The notes under the pieces: model-generated
Told to the model about the DNA's origin: nothing
The model's input: only the letters and a program-made list of their open reading frames with translations
Database searches by the model: none
NCBI GenBank assembly: GCA_965279165.1
Contig: OZ257140.1
Coordinates: forward strand, 1,302,001-1,366,000
Direction: 5' to 3'
Length of the DNA stretch: 64,000 nt
Source: JBAYIE01 sp965279165
Lineage (GTDB): Bacteria; Bacteroidota; Bacteroidia; UKL13-3
Shown here: positions 31,673 to 41,281 of the stretch, one piece after another
Position numbering within the stretch: the stretch's first letter is position 1
Layout: every line of letters begins with the position of its first letter
Program-made: the position numbers and the translations under genes

Positions 31673-32659
31673 CTAAATGGTAATGCGATGTTTGCTTAAC
31701 ATAATTTGTTTAAACACATCGATATTATAAAAATTAGGGTTTTCGAAATCCGAAAACTTTTCAAGGTTATTTGATAGTTCAAGTACAATATCATCCAGAC
31801 TTTGTGTTGGGAGATAGCCAAGTTCATCCATTGCTTTTTGCCAACTTACTTTGTAATTTCTGAAGTCCTGGATTTTTTTATCCGTCACCTTTATTTCGAT
31901 GTTAAACTTTTTCTTTACTTGATTAACTACGCCATCAGCAAGCTCACCAACGGTGGTATTAAAAGAAGCGATATTAAAAATACCATTGGTTTCGGGTACA
32001 CTGATTAATGCTGCTTCATATCCTTTACAAAGATCAGGCAATGCCAATATTGGTCGCCATATTTGGTGGTTACTTAATGTAATCTCATGTTTGGAAATTG
32101 CATTTTTAAACATGGTATTAATGGCTAAATCCAATCGCATCCGTGGACTATAACCGCTTACAGTTCCTTGGCGTAAACAAATTACCGAAAAACTATCGGT
32201 TTGTAAAGAGAGCAATGCTTGTTCACCTTGCAGTTTAGATACGCCATATGGATAATTGCAAATCGCTTTATCGGTTTCGGTAAAAACTTTGTTATCTGTA
32301 AATCCATAAACAGAGCATGAACTTGCAAAGATATAGCGTTTAATTCCTGCTTCGCGGGCGAGAAAACCTAAGTAGGCAGGAAGTGCACAGTTATAATTGA
32401 AATTTTCTTGAGGCGAAAATTCAGCCATTGGGTCATTAGACAAACCACCTAAAAAAACGATATCGGTATACTCCTTTAAATCATTTACCGTAAGGTCGTA
32501 TAAATCCTGTTTTAACAGTTTAATTGAATCAGGAAGATAATTTCCAAACCAGCACGAATCGATAACCGTAATATCATATCCTTTTTTCTCGAGATATGGA
32601 CTAAGAACTGAACCTATATATCCTGCTCCGCCTGCGAGTAATATTTTTTTATTTTTCAT
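31673..32659 (-). CDS. NAD-dependent sugar epimerase/dehydratase (extended SDR)
   Basis: A 328-residue extended SDR: GGAGYIGSVLSPYLEKKGYD (10-29) binds NAD, FASSCSVYG holds the catalytic Ser, and YPYGVSKLQGE is the Tyr-x3-Lys pair. The C-terminal substrate domain does not identify the sugar. It is not an obvious RfbB (dTDP-glucose 4,6-dehydratase), which one would expect beside rfbC/rfbD; that enzyme may be elsewhere. Gap to rfbD is 7 bases. Confidence 0.85.
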   Translation of the reverse strand: MKNKKILLAGGAGYIGSVLSPYLEKKGYDITVIDSCWFGNYLPDSIKLLKQDLYDLTVNDLKEYTDIVFLGGLSNDPMAEFSPQENFNYNCALPAYLGFLAREAGIKRYIFASSCSVYGFTDNKVFTETDKAICNYPYGVSKLQGEQALLSLQTDSFSVICLRQGTVSGYSPRMRLDLAINTMFKNAISKHEITLSNHQIWRPILALPDLCKGYEAALISVPETNGIFNIASFNTTVGELADGVVNQVKKKFNIEIKVTDKKIQDFRNYKVSWQKAMDELGYLPTQSLDDIVLELSNNLEKFSDFENPNFYNIDVFKQIMLSKHRITI

Positions 32660-32661
32660 TT

Positions 32662-33228
32662 TTAGTACGTAAAAAAGTTGGATTCACTTTTATCCAACCA
32701 ACTTTCGAGGGTTTGGGCAACTTTATCTTTGTCGGAGAGCTGGGGATTTTTAACCGGCCATTCGATTCCGATTTTGGGATCGTTCCATAAAATACCGGAC
32801 TCAGCTTTGTTGTTATAAATACCGGTTACCATATATTGTATTTCGGCAACTTCACTTAACACACAAAATCCCCTTGCAAATCCGGCAGGTGCCCAAATTT
32901 GTTTTTTATTGTCGGCCGAAATTACTTCTCCGTACCATTTACCCAATGTTGGTGATCCTTTGCGAATATCCACTGCCACTAAAAATGCTTCTCCTACAGT
33001 TACACGCATTAGTTTGGCCATGGGTGGTTCCCATTGAAAATGCAAACCGCGCAATACATCTTTTTGTGACCGAGAATGATTTTCCTGTACGAAATGGGTT
33101 GGTAACCCTAGTTTTTCGAACTCATCGGTACGGTAAACCTCCATAAAAAAACCACGACTGTCTTCAAAAACATCCGGTTGAATTACTTTTATTCCATTAA
33201 GGTATTCTCCTATTAAATTAATCTTCAT
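32662..33228 (-). CDS. rfbC: dTDP-4-dehydrorhamnose 3,5-epimerase
   Basis: A 188-residue cupin-type epimerase. VFEDSRGFFMEVYRTDEF (20-37), FVQENHSRSQKDVLRGLHFQ with the catalytic His, VAVDIRKGSPTLGKW and PAGFARGFCVLSE are diagnostic of RmlC. It epimerises C3 and C5 of dTDP-4-keto-6-deoxyglucose. The start overlaps the end of the glycosyltransferase gene by 4 bases. Confidence 0.95.
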   Translation of the reverse strand: MKINLIGEYLNGIKVIQPDVFEDSRGFFMEVYRTDEFEKLGLPTHFVQENHSRSQKDVLRGLHFQWEPPMAKLMRVTVGEAFLVAVDIRKGSPTLGKWYGEVISADNKKQIWAPAGFARGFCVLSEVAEIQYMVTGIYNNKAESGILWNDPKIGIEWPVKNPQLSDKDKVAQTLESWLDKSESNFFTY

Positions 33229-34280
33229 GGCTGCGAATTTATTACTTTCATTAACTCTGTATACGTTTTTTTACCAAATACAAAATATTGCAAGGCAACA
33301 CTCACCGGATACATTTTTTTAAGTATTACCTGATCCGACACCTTTCTTCTTTGCTGCACTTCTTTGCGCTTCTTCAAAATCAGAAAAAAGTGAAGGATTA
33401 TCCAAATATGGGCAGCACAAATTGCTCTTGCATGGATAAATTTTCCCTGCACCATGCTGTTGGCAGCAGCCATATAATCCAATATAAAATGGACCAATGT
33501 TTTGGTGATTGCGTTGCGTCGGTTATAATTTTTCATCACCACATACAAGGAATTGCGATGATTCCAGTACATTTTCTTAAAACTCAGTGCTTGAATAGTT
33601 GCTCCTCCATAGTGGTGTATTACCGATTGAGGCACTACTTTACAGGTATAGCCTGCCATATGCATACGCCAACATAAATCGATTTCATCCATATGATGCA
33701 CAATGGTAGGGTCAAAATCTCCTGTGATTTCCAATACCGATCTACGAATAAACATGGCTGCACCGCATGTCCAAAAGATATCTTTGATATCATCGTATTG
33801 TCCATTATCGGCTTCAATCGACTGAAAAACCCTGCCTCTTAAGAAAGGATAACCATATTTATCGAGCAATCCACCCGACGAACCGGCATATTCAAACTGT
33901 GATGGATCAAAAAATGACACCATTTTACACTGAAGCGCAGCAATAGTTTCGTCTTTTTCTGCAACCTCAACCAACCGATCAATCCAATCCGGCTGCACTG
34001 TAACATCGTTATTCAGACACAGAAAATATTTTCCGGTGGTTTTAGAAATAGCCAGGTTATAAGCGGCACAAAAACCATTATTTTCCGGATTTGCAATAAT
34101 TTTAACTTCCGGGTATTTTGATTGGGTATAGGCTATATCATCGTCTGTCGACGAATTATCCAAAAGATAAACACTATAATTAGGGTATGTGGTTTTGCGA
34201 AGCGACAAAAAGCAATCGTCGAGGAATTTCTTTCCGTTATAATTAAGTACCACTATATCTACTGCGGGGAAACTAGTCAT
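33225..34280 (-). CDS. family 2 glycosyltransferase (rhamnosyltransferase-like)
   Basis: A 351-residue GT-A enzyme. VDIVVLNYNGKKFLDDCFLS (8-27) and VYLLDNSSTDDD bind the sugar nucleotide; FLCLNNDVTVQPDW carries the DxD-like metal site; GAAMFIRRSVLEITGDFDP and HHMDEIDLCWRMH (ED-like acid/base) follow. The C-terminal hydrophobic part may touch the membrane. With rfbC/rfbD, it probably adds rhamnose to a surface glycan. It is the first gene of the operon. Confidence 0.88.
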   Translation of the reverse strand: MTSFPAVDIVVLNYNGKKFLDDCFLSLRKTTYPNYSVYLLDNSSTDDDIAYTQSKYPEVKIIANPENNGFCAAYNLAISKTTGKYFLCLNNDVTVQPDWIDRLVEVAEKDETIAALQCKMVSFFDPSQFEYAGSSGGLLDKYGYPFLRGRVFQSIEADNGQYDDIKDIFWTCGAAMFIRRSVLEITGDFDPTIVHHMDEIDLCWRMHMAGYTCKVVPQSVIHHYGGATIQALSFKKMYWNHRNSLYVVMKNYNRRNAITKTLVHFILDYMAAANSMVQGKFIHARAICAAHIWIILHFFLILKKRKEVQQRRKVSDQVILKKMYPVSVALQYFVFGKKTYTELMKVINSQP

Positions 34281-34545
34281 AAGGTAATCTAAATAATATT
34301 ATCTGGTTTAAAAGCCGCACAATAAACAAAAAATGCAGCAAACCAGCACCAAAAGATGTATGATAATTGTTAGGGATACCGCCAAATCAGGTAGTTTTTT
34401 ATTTATGGGTGAAAGTCATACCAAACTCTAACCATGGTCATAATTGGATTATGACTTAAATATTACAATTGTAGTGGAATTCGGCCAAGGAATTTGAACG
34501 GAAACCAAAAGAGTTATTTAAAACGCCTTTGTTATTAATAACATT

Positions 34546-35034
34546 ATGAAAAAAAGAATTCTCAGTTTTTGTTGTTGTGTCCTGGGACTAGGTACAGCAA
34601 CACTTTTCGCCCAGCAAGGTGTTGTTCCGGCAGGGGGAAATGCAAGTGGAGCCGGCGGTACTGTTAGTTACAGTATTGGTCAGATATTCTCTGCTACAAA
34701 TTCAGGAACTACACACTCTATAATTCAAGGGTTACAACAACCATTCGAAATTTCGATTGTTGGACTCGACGAAACATCTTCGGATATTAGTCTGAATGCC
34801 CTTGTTTATCCTATCCCTGTTACCGACTGGTTAACACTAAAAATCAAAAACACGAATTTCCAGAACCTAAGTTATGGACTTTACGATGTTAATGGCAGAC
34901 TTATTTCTCAGGGTGATGTAAAAGGGGAAGAAACTGAAATTGATGCTTCTGCATTGGTTACAAGTTGTTATTTCCTTCGCGTATTCGATTCAAATCAAAT
35001 TATTAAAACTTTCAAGATCCTTAAATCATATTAA
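34546..35034 (+). CDS. small T9SS type A secreted protein
   Basis: A 162-residue protein. Signal peptide (ILSFCCCVLGLGTATLFAQ), a module GGNASGAGGTVSYSIGQIF ... IIQGLQQPFEI like that at 27,008, and a C-terminal type A sorting domain (NALVYPIPVTDWLTLKI ... SCYFLRVFDSNQIIKTFKIL). No further function is evident. It ends 3 bases before the multihaem cytochrome gene, so the two are co-expressed. Confidence 0.8.
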   Translation: MKKRILSFCCCVLGLGTATLFAQQGVVPAGGNASGAGGTVSYSIGQIFSATNSGTTHSIIQGLQQPFEISIVGLDETSSDISLNALVYPIPVTDWLTLKIKNTNFQNLSYGLYDVNGRLISQGDVKGEETEIDASALVTSCYFLRVFDSNQIIKTFKILKSY

Positions 35035-35037
35035 ATT

Positions 35038-36786
35038 ATGAAACAAACAATCCAAAAAATCATGGCAGCGGCGGTTCTGTTGTTAATGATAAATTCTCTT
35101 TCAGCCCAATCCCCTCATAAAATGGGATACCAAGCTGTGGTACGTAATAGTACTTTTGCTCTTGTTGTGAATACTCCTATTAGTATGAAGGTAAGTATTT
35201 TGCAAGGCTCGTCTACAGGAACTGCTGTTTATGTAGAAACACATACACCAACCACAAACGCTAATGGTTTGGCAACAATCGAAATTGGAAGTGGTACAGT
35301 AGTTAGTGGTAGTTTTACAACAATTAATTGGGGTTCGGGTACCTATTTCATTAAAACCGAAACCGATCCAGCAGGTGGAACCAATTATAATGTAGTTAGT
35401 ACTACCCAGTTTTTAAGTGTTCCTTATGCATTGTATGCAGCTAATTCAGGAAGTTCAACTCCAGGTCCTCAAGGTCCTGCCGGTCCTCAAGGAGCAACTG
35501 GTCCTGCCGGTCCTCAAGGTGTTCAAGGCCCTCCGGGTGTATTATCGGTTAATTGTTTAGAATGCCATAACCACGATAAAAATTCTTCTACTTATGCAGG
35601 TTCTATCGCAGAAAGAAAAGAAAATGCAAGCAATGAGTATCCTTTCTCGGTTCATGGATCGGGTGAAGCTCATTTGGCAGAAGGTACTAACAGTGGTTGT
35701 GCAGTATGCCATTCAGATCAGGCATATACCTATAAAGTAAAAAACAACCTACAACCAATGTATACCCAAAGTGGCGCAAATTATACTTTCTCCTATAGTG
35801 TACCTGCTTCTGCGTCTTCAGCAATGGGAGCTTTGCCAGGCAAAATCAGTTGCTATACCTGTCATAAGAGCAATGCAAACGATTCAATGGCTATCGTATT
35901 TAAAGATACCGTTAAACTTACTTTATATTCATTCCCTGGCAGAGAAAAATATTATTTCAATGCTAATGACAATGGAAAAACTAACCTATGCGTAAGTTGC
36001 CATCAAGCCCGTCCGTATAACCAAAATACCACATCCGGTAATGGTTCTTCGATGGATTATGCAGCAATGTCGACTACTTTAGGCGATACCATGTATGCAA
36101 ATTACAAAACAGCTACTACCGGTAATAAATACAATTTCTCCAGAACATTTGTAGGTCACTACGGATGGGTTGGTAATGTACTTGCAGGTAAAGGATATGG
36201 TGGAATAGAAATACCAGGTTCAGTAGCATATACCAATTCGGCTCATACATCTGTTTCAGGTTGCGTAAGTTGCCATATGGCAGCACCAACTGTTGCTAGT
36301 GATAAACCTGCGGGTGGACATACCTTCTCGGCAGCAGGTAATTATAGAGGTTGTAATACCACAGATTGCCATAGCAGTGCCCCTTTAAGTGCAACATCTT
36401 CTAAAGTTACTACCGCTTGGAATACCCAAAAAGCAAACGTGGATACTTTAGGTGAACTATTGAAATCACAAGGACAATATTTGATCGGACGCGATACTAC
36501 CTTAAATGCAGAAGGTGGATACAACAATTTATGGTACAAATGGTCGACCAAACATTTTGATGGCTACCTAAATATAGGAACTACAGCAGGTCAATTCCAG
36601 GTAACATCCGGAACTCCTACCGCAGGTTTATACAAATGGCCAACCTTAACCAATGGACAGTTTGGTGCATTGCAAGTGATGTCGGTAGTGCTAAGAGAAT
36701 CCAGTGGAGGTATTCATAATACCAAATATACCAAAGCCTTGTTACGCAATTCAATTGAGTATCTAAGAGCAAATCCAATCCAATAA
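35038..36786 (+). CDS. exported multihaem c-type cytochrome with collagen-like linker
   Basis: A 582-residue exported protein. Signal peptide (VLLLMINSLSAQ), the same N-terminal module as the collagen-like protein (KMGYQAVVRN ... FLSVPYALYAA), a short collagen stretch (GPQGPAGPQGATGPAGPQG), then haem-binding motifs CLECH, CAVCH, CYTCH, CVSCH and CVSCH. A non-standard CNTTDCH with four intervening residues follows. At least five c-type haems are expected, in the periplasm or on the surface, for electron transfer. The linked ResB/CcsA gene downstream supplies haem attachment. Confidence 0.82.
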   Translation: MKQTIQKIMAAAVLLLMINSLSAQSPHKMGYQAVVRNSTFALVVNTPISMKVSILQGSSTGTAVYVETHTPTTNANGLATIEIGSGTVVSGSFTTINWGSGTYFIKTETDPAGGTNYNVVSTTQFLSVPYALYAANSGSSTPGPQGPAGPQGATGPAGPQGVQGPPGVLSVNCLECHNHDKNSSTYAGSIAERKENASNEYPFSVHGSGEAHLAEGTNSGCAVCHSDQAYTYKVKNNLQPMYTQSGANYTFSYSVPASASSAMGALPGKISCYTCHKSNANDSMAIVFKDTVKLTLYSFPGREKYYFNANDNGKTNLCVSCHQARPYNQNTTSGNGSSMDYAAMSTTLGDTMYANYKTATTGNKYNFSRTFVGHYGWVGNVLAGKGYGGIEIPGSVAYTNSAHTSVSGCVSCHMAAPTVASDKPAGGHTFSAAGNYRGCNTTDCHSSAPLSATSSKVTTAWNTQKANVDTLGELLKSQGQYLIGRDTTLNAEGGYNNLWYKWSTKHFDGYLNIGTTAGQFQVTSGTPTAGLYKWPTLTNGQFGALQVMSVVLRESSGGIHNTKYTKALLRNSIEYLRANPIQ

Positions 36787-36815
36787 CAGGTTATTAATTA
36801 ATCTTTCTCATAATA

Positions 36816-36855
36816 ACATGGGCAGCGAAATTGACGCTGCTCATGTTTTTTTTTG
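36816..36855 (+). terminator. rho-independent terminator
   Basis: ACATGGGCAGCG (36816-36827) pairs with CGCTGCTCATGT (one G-T pair), directly followed by a run of nine Ts. It ends the cytochrome operon. Confidence 0.85.
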
Positions 36856-36969
36856 CATATTTCGTCTTAATTTGAACCTATCAATTATCTAACTGCAATG
36901 CTACAAGTTCATAAATGCTAGTAGGATGCAATACGATAATCAACCATAAAAACACTTAATAAAACACAT

Positions 36970-37839
36970 ATGAAAAAACCTCAACTACTTATTGGCATGT
37001 TTCTAATTTTTGCCACCGTTTTTATCGCCGGAGATGTAATGTCGTCGATGAATGATTTTAACAAAACTACCTATGCCGGAGATGCTACCGGTCCGGGTGT
37101 AGGAACTACCAAAAATTGTACTACCTGTCATACCGGAGTGCCTGTAATTTCAGGTAATACCGTAAGAAACGTATTTACTTTTGATTCCGGACAAACCAAA
37201 TATGTACCGGGTACCGTTTACAATATCAAATTTAAAATTCTTGGTTCTACTCCGGTTGGATTTTCTTCAACCGTGTTAAGAAACGATTCTAACAAAATGG
37301 CCGGTGTCTTAACTCCTTCCGATACCACAGAAACAAAACTATACAATCATGTTGCTTCGGGAAGAAATTACCTGAACCATAGAACAGGTAATCCAACAAG
37401 TGGCGAGAAAGAGTATTCCTTCACATGGACAGCACCTGCTGCCGGTACAGGTGCAGTTACTTTCTACTTTAGTTCATTGGTTTCCAATAACGACCAATCT
37501 ACTTCCGACGATACAACTTTTGTAAACTCGTATGTAATCTCAGAAGATGCACCAACTACAGGTGTATCTGAGGCAGTTTCAACCAACACGTTTGTAGCGT
37601 ATCCTAATCCTGTTTCGGATAGAATTCAAATCAGTTTCCTGAATAAAACAACCGAAAACACAGTGGTAACTTTATACAACATGAATGGACAAGAATCAAT
37701 AACGTTATTAAACGATAACCTGATAGCAGGTATGCAGCATTTAAGTTTTGATTTAAGCGGTAAAGTAAAGTCAGGAATTTACTTTGTGAAAGTTTCTAAT
37801 TCAAGCATGAATAGTATCCAAAAAATACTTGTTTACTAA
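36970..37839 (+). CDS. choice-of-anchor V type T9SS protein with a CxxCH motif
   Basis: A 289-residue exported protein. A signal-like N-terminus (LLIGMFLIFATVFIAGDV) is followed by GVGTTKNCTTCHTGVPV (one c-type haem motif CTTCH), a beta domain with Reeler-like features (VPGTVYNIKFKILG, YSFTWTAPAAGTGAVTFYFS), and a type A T9SS sorting domain (FVAYPNPVSDRIQI ... SGIYFVKVSN). This matches the 'choice-of-anchor V' group. It is likely a surface mono-haem protein. Confidence 0.82.
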   Translation: MKKPQLLIGMFLIFATVFIAGDVMSSMNDFNKTTYAGDATGPGVGTTKNCTTCHTGVPVISGNTVRNVFTFDSGQTKYVPGTVYNIKFKILGSTPVGFSSTVLRNDSNKMAGVLTPSDTTETKLYNHVASGRNYLNHRTGNPTSGEKEYSFTWTAPAAGTGAVTFYFSSLVSNNDQSTSDDTTFVNSYVISEDAPTTGVSEAVSTNTFVAYPNPVSDRIQISFLNKTTENTVVTLYNMNGQESITLLNDNLIAGMQHLSFDLSGKVKSGIYFVKVSNSSMNSIQKILVY

Positions 37840-37865
37840 TATTGCGGTAATTCGCACCTAATTGG

Positions 37866-37899
37866 AAAACCCCGGTAATTCTTATTATCGGGGTTTTTT
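37866..37899. terminator. rho-independent terminator, bidirectional
   Basis: AAAACCCCGGTAAT pairs with ATTATCGGGGTTTT, followed by Ts. It lies 26 bases after the stop of the preceding gene. Confidence 0.85.
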
Positions 37900-38108
37900 A
37901 TTGGGTAGCTTGATAGGAATTTTAGCTGCACCCTAAACACAATATATATCATTATATTAATTGAAATAATATTACTACTATCAGATTTTTAGCATTTTTC
38001 CCACTATAACTTGCCTGAAATTAAGTAAATGAAGTTTATCTTTCGTTTTATTTAATTGATACCTGCAAACAGGTTTTTATTTTTTCAGCATATTATCCTA
38101 AAAAAGAC

Positions 38109-41100
38109 ATGAAAAGTTTACTCAATCTAATTTATTCCTCTAAAGCTACCTTGTTGTTTTTGTTGGTATTTGCTCTGTCGATGGCTGTTGCAACTTTTGT
38201 TGAGGATAAATACGATACCCCAACCGCATACAAGTATATTTATGGCGCCAAATGGTTTGAATTGATTATGGTGTTGCTTGCGGTAAATTTTATCGGAAAT
38301 ATACATCGCTATAATTTATTGTCGAAAAAGAAATTTACCGGTTTCTTATTTCATGCAGCGTTCATTGTAATGATACTAGGTGCAGGAGTTACCCGATATT
38401 TTGGATTCGAGGGTATGATGCATATACGTGAAGGCCAATCATCGGATATAATGGTGATGCCAAAGAATGGAATAAAAGTATTGGCAATTGACAAGGGGGA
38501 AGTTGCCAGGTATCATGTTCCGGTAGAGTTAAAGGACACCAATGAAGTTCTTCATTTTCAAAAAACCATTGGTACAAAATCAGATGGGGACTTAATTATT
38601 TCCTGCAAGGAATATTTGCAAAACGTTACCGAAATATTGGTCGAAAATGCAGACGGTGGAGTAAATATCATCAAATTAAATATACTTGATCAAGGCACTG
38701 AAAGAGATTTGTTTATTCCGGAAAATGAGATTTCAATGGCAACAACAATTCCTGTTTCTTATCAAAATAGCCGCAATACGAATGGGATTAATATTTATGT
38801 AAAGGAAAGTCAATATTGGGTGCAATCAGCATCCGAACTAACCTTTGTAACCTTACCCGATATGTCGGAAGGCGTAATAGCCGCCGGTACACCAACATTA
38901 TTAATTCCCAATACACAGTACAGTTCACCGGATAAAAGTTTTAGATTTATTTTTCATGGTGGATTTAATAAAGCCAAGAAAAAACTGGTTAGTGGATCTA
39001 CTCCAAATGGAATATCCGCTATGTTAATGAATATAAATTACAACAACAGAAATTATGAAGTTCCTGTTTTTATAGGTTCAAGTGGATTTGCCGAAATGCA
39101 ATACGCCCATTTACCCGGCATATCATTATTGCTTGGTTATGGTGAAAAAGAAATTCGTTTACCCTTTGCCCTTCGGTTAAATGATTTTATCATCGACAGA
39201 TATCCGGGCTCGAGCAGTCCTTCTTCCTATGCAAGTGAAGTTACCATACAGGATAGTAGAATTGGAGCCCCTCAAAATTTCAGAATTTATATGAACCATA
39301 TCCTCGACCATGATGGTTATCGTTTTTTTCAGTCATCCTATGATAAAGATGAACAAGGAACTATCTTATCGGTTAACCACGACTTCTGGGGTACCTGGAT
39401 TACCTATCTTGGGTATTTTTTACTTGCTTTAGGGTTTATTTTAAACATGTTTAACAGGAATGCAAGGTTTCAGATTCTGGCAAGGAGTATTCGTGAAATA
39501 AGAAAAATCCGTATCAACAAAATGGCAATGTTGTTGGTAGTATTTGGCATATCATCCGGATTATTTGCGCAAGATGCAATTCTTAATCCCGTTGATAAGC
39601 AACATGCCGAACGATTGGGTTATTTGATTTCTCAAACTTACGATGGACGTTCCGAACCAGTACATACGCTTGCTTATGATGTGATGCATAAAATCTCACG
39701 CAAAGACAAATTTGAATTTGCAGGTAAAGGCGAAATGGACGCCATGCAAGTATTTATCGATTTGATTTTGAATTCCGGTTATTGGAAAGGACAAAAAATT
39801 ATTTATGTGAGAGAAAAATCGGTAGCCGATATTTTACATATTGAAGGTAAATACGCAGCATACAACGATTTGGTTGATAATGCCGGCATACCTAAATTAA
39901 AGCAGTATGCCGAAGAAGCATTCAGAAAGAAACCTCAGGAACAAAATCCTTTTGATAAAGAAGTATTAAAAGTAACAGAGCGTCTCGAAATATTTATGAT
40001 GGCAACACAAGGTTCATTATTGAAAATATTCCCCGAACCTGTTGCCAACAGCACTGTTTGGATAAGTTGGGATAATCCACAAGCTCAGGTAGTGTTGCAG
40101 GATTCAAAAAATCTTGCCGGTGAATTACAAATTCCTCAATTTAATTACAATAATTTCATGGGTGCATATTTAAATGCAGTATATCATGCTACGAGCTCAG
40201 GCGACTACACCCGTGCCGATAAAATTCTAGCTTTAATCGACGACTTACAACGACATAGTGCCGTGGCCGATTTTATTCCAACAAAAAAACAAGTGGAATA
40301 TGAAGTGTATTATAACAAAGCAGGCATATTTATAACCCTTCGGAATATTTACGGATTATTGGCCGTGATTTTATTGATTCTGGCATATGCGGAGAATTTT
40401 ATAGAAAAACGAAATAAATTTATCAGTGGCGCACTTAATATTTTTCTTGTCATCCTTGGTGCTGCTTTTGCGTATCATACTTATGGTATGGCTTTACGTT
40501 GGTACCTTTCCGGTCACGCTCCATGGAGTAATGGATACGAAGCTTTGTTGCTGGTAGGTTGGGCGGGAATTCTTGCCGGATTTAGTTTTATAAAGTTTTC
40601 AAAAATTCCTTTGGCTGCAACTGCATTGCTTGCCTTCTTTACGTTGATGACAGCAAGTCATAGTAGTTACGACCCTCAAATTACAAACCTTCAACCGGTT
40701 TTAAAATCATACTGGCTAATTGTGCATGTGGCTACCTTAACGATTAGCTATGGTTTTTTAGGCTTAGCGTTTATTTTGGGTTTATTCACTTTAACGTTTT
40801 ATTTATTCAAAAATCACAACAACGAAATTCGATTTAATTTACTGATAAAGGAATTAACCAATATCAATGAAATGAATGTAACTGTTGGATTGATGCTTGC
40901 AACAATAGGTACATTCTTGGGTGGCATTTGGGCAAACGAATCATGGGGTAGGTATTGGGGATGGGATGCCAAAGAAACATGGGCTTTGATAATTACCATG
41001 GTTTTTTCGATAGTAGTGCACTTACGTTTGGTAGATAAATTCAGAGGTGACTATTTGTTCTCTGTTGGAACAGTACTGGGTTTTAGCAGTGTGCTCATGA

Positions 41101-41261
41101 CATTTATCGGAGTGAATTATTATCTTTCGAAAGGTATGCATAGTTATGGTGCCGGCGAAACTCCGATTTTCCCGGTTTGGGCCTGGATAATGATTTTGTC
41201 GGTATTTGCTCTGATAATTGCAGCAGGAATGAAAGACAAATCATTAAGAAATAAATCATAA
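38109..41261 (+). CDS. ccsBA: cytochrome c biogenesis protein, fused ResB-CcsA
   Basis: A 1050-residue fusion. The N-terminal half is ResB-like: membrane helices near 12-30 and 50-68, a large periplasmic domain with VTIQDSRIGAPQNFRIYMNH and a third helix (ITYLGYFLLALGFIL). The C-terminal part is CcsA: several helices and the tryptophan-rich haem-handling loop WGRYWGWDAKETWALI, with flanking histidines (YLSGHAPWSNGYE; WLIVHVATL). It carries haem across the membrane and attaches it to CxxCH apocytochromes (system II). It serves the cytochromes encoded on both sides. It lies 20 bases before a lipoprotein gene. Confidence 0.92.
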   Translation: MKSLLNLIYSSKATLLFLLVFALSMAVATFVEDKYDTPTAYKYIYGAKWFELIMVLLAVNFIGNIHRYNLLSKKKFTGFLFHAAFIVMILGAGVTRYFGFEGMMHIREGQSSDIMVMPKNGIKVLAIDKGEVARYHVPVELKDTNEVLHFQKTIGTKSDGDLIISCKEYLQNVTEILVENADGGVNIIKLNILDQGTERDLFIPENEISMATTIPVSYQNSRNTNGINIYVKESQYWVQSASELTFVTLPDMSEGVIAAGTPTLLIPNTQYSSPDKSFRFIFHGGFNKAKKKLVSGSTPNGISAMLMNINYNNRNYEVPVFIGSSGFAEMQYAHLPGISLLLGYGEKEIRLPFALRLNDFIIDRYPGSSSPSSYASEVTIQDSRIGAPQNFRIYMNHILDHDGYRFFQSSYDKDEQGTILSVNHDFWGTWITYLGYFLLALGFILNMFNRNARFQILARSIREIRKIRINKMAMLLVVFGISSGLFAQDAILNPVDKQHAERLGYLISQTYDGRSEPVHTLAYDVMHKISRKDKFEFAGKGEMDAMQVFIDLILNSGYWKGQKIIYVREKSVADILHIEGKYAAYNDLVDNAGIPKLKQYAEEAFRKKPQEQNPFDKEVLKVTERLEIFMMATQGSLLKIFPEPVANSTVWISWDNPQAQVVLQDSKNLAGELQIPQFNYNNFMGAYLNAVYHATSSGDYTRADKILALIDDLQRHSAVADFIPTKKQVEYEVYYNKAGIFITLRNIYGLLAVILLILAYAENFIEKRNKFISGALNIFLVILGAAFAYHTYGMALRWYLSGHAPWSNGYEALLLVGWAGILAGFSFIKFSKIPLAATALLAFFTLMTASHSSYDPQITNLQPVLKSYWLIVHVATLTISYGFLGLAFILGLFTLTFYLFKNHNNEIRFNLLIKELTNINEMNVTVGLMLATIGTFLGGIWANESWGRYWGWDAKETWALIITMVFSIVVHLRLVDKFRGDYLFSVGTVLGFSSVLMTFIGVNYYLSKGMHSYGAGETPIFPVWAWIMILSVFALIIAAGMKDKSLRNKS

Positions 41262-41281
41262 CCAAAGAAATAGAATTGATA

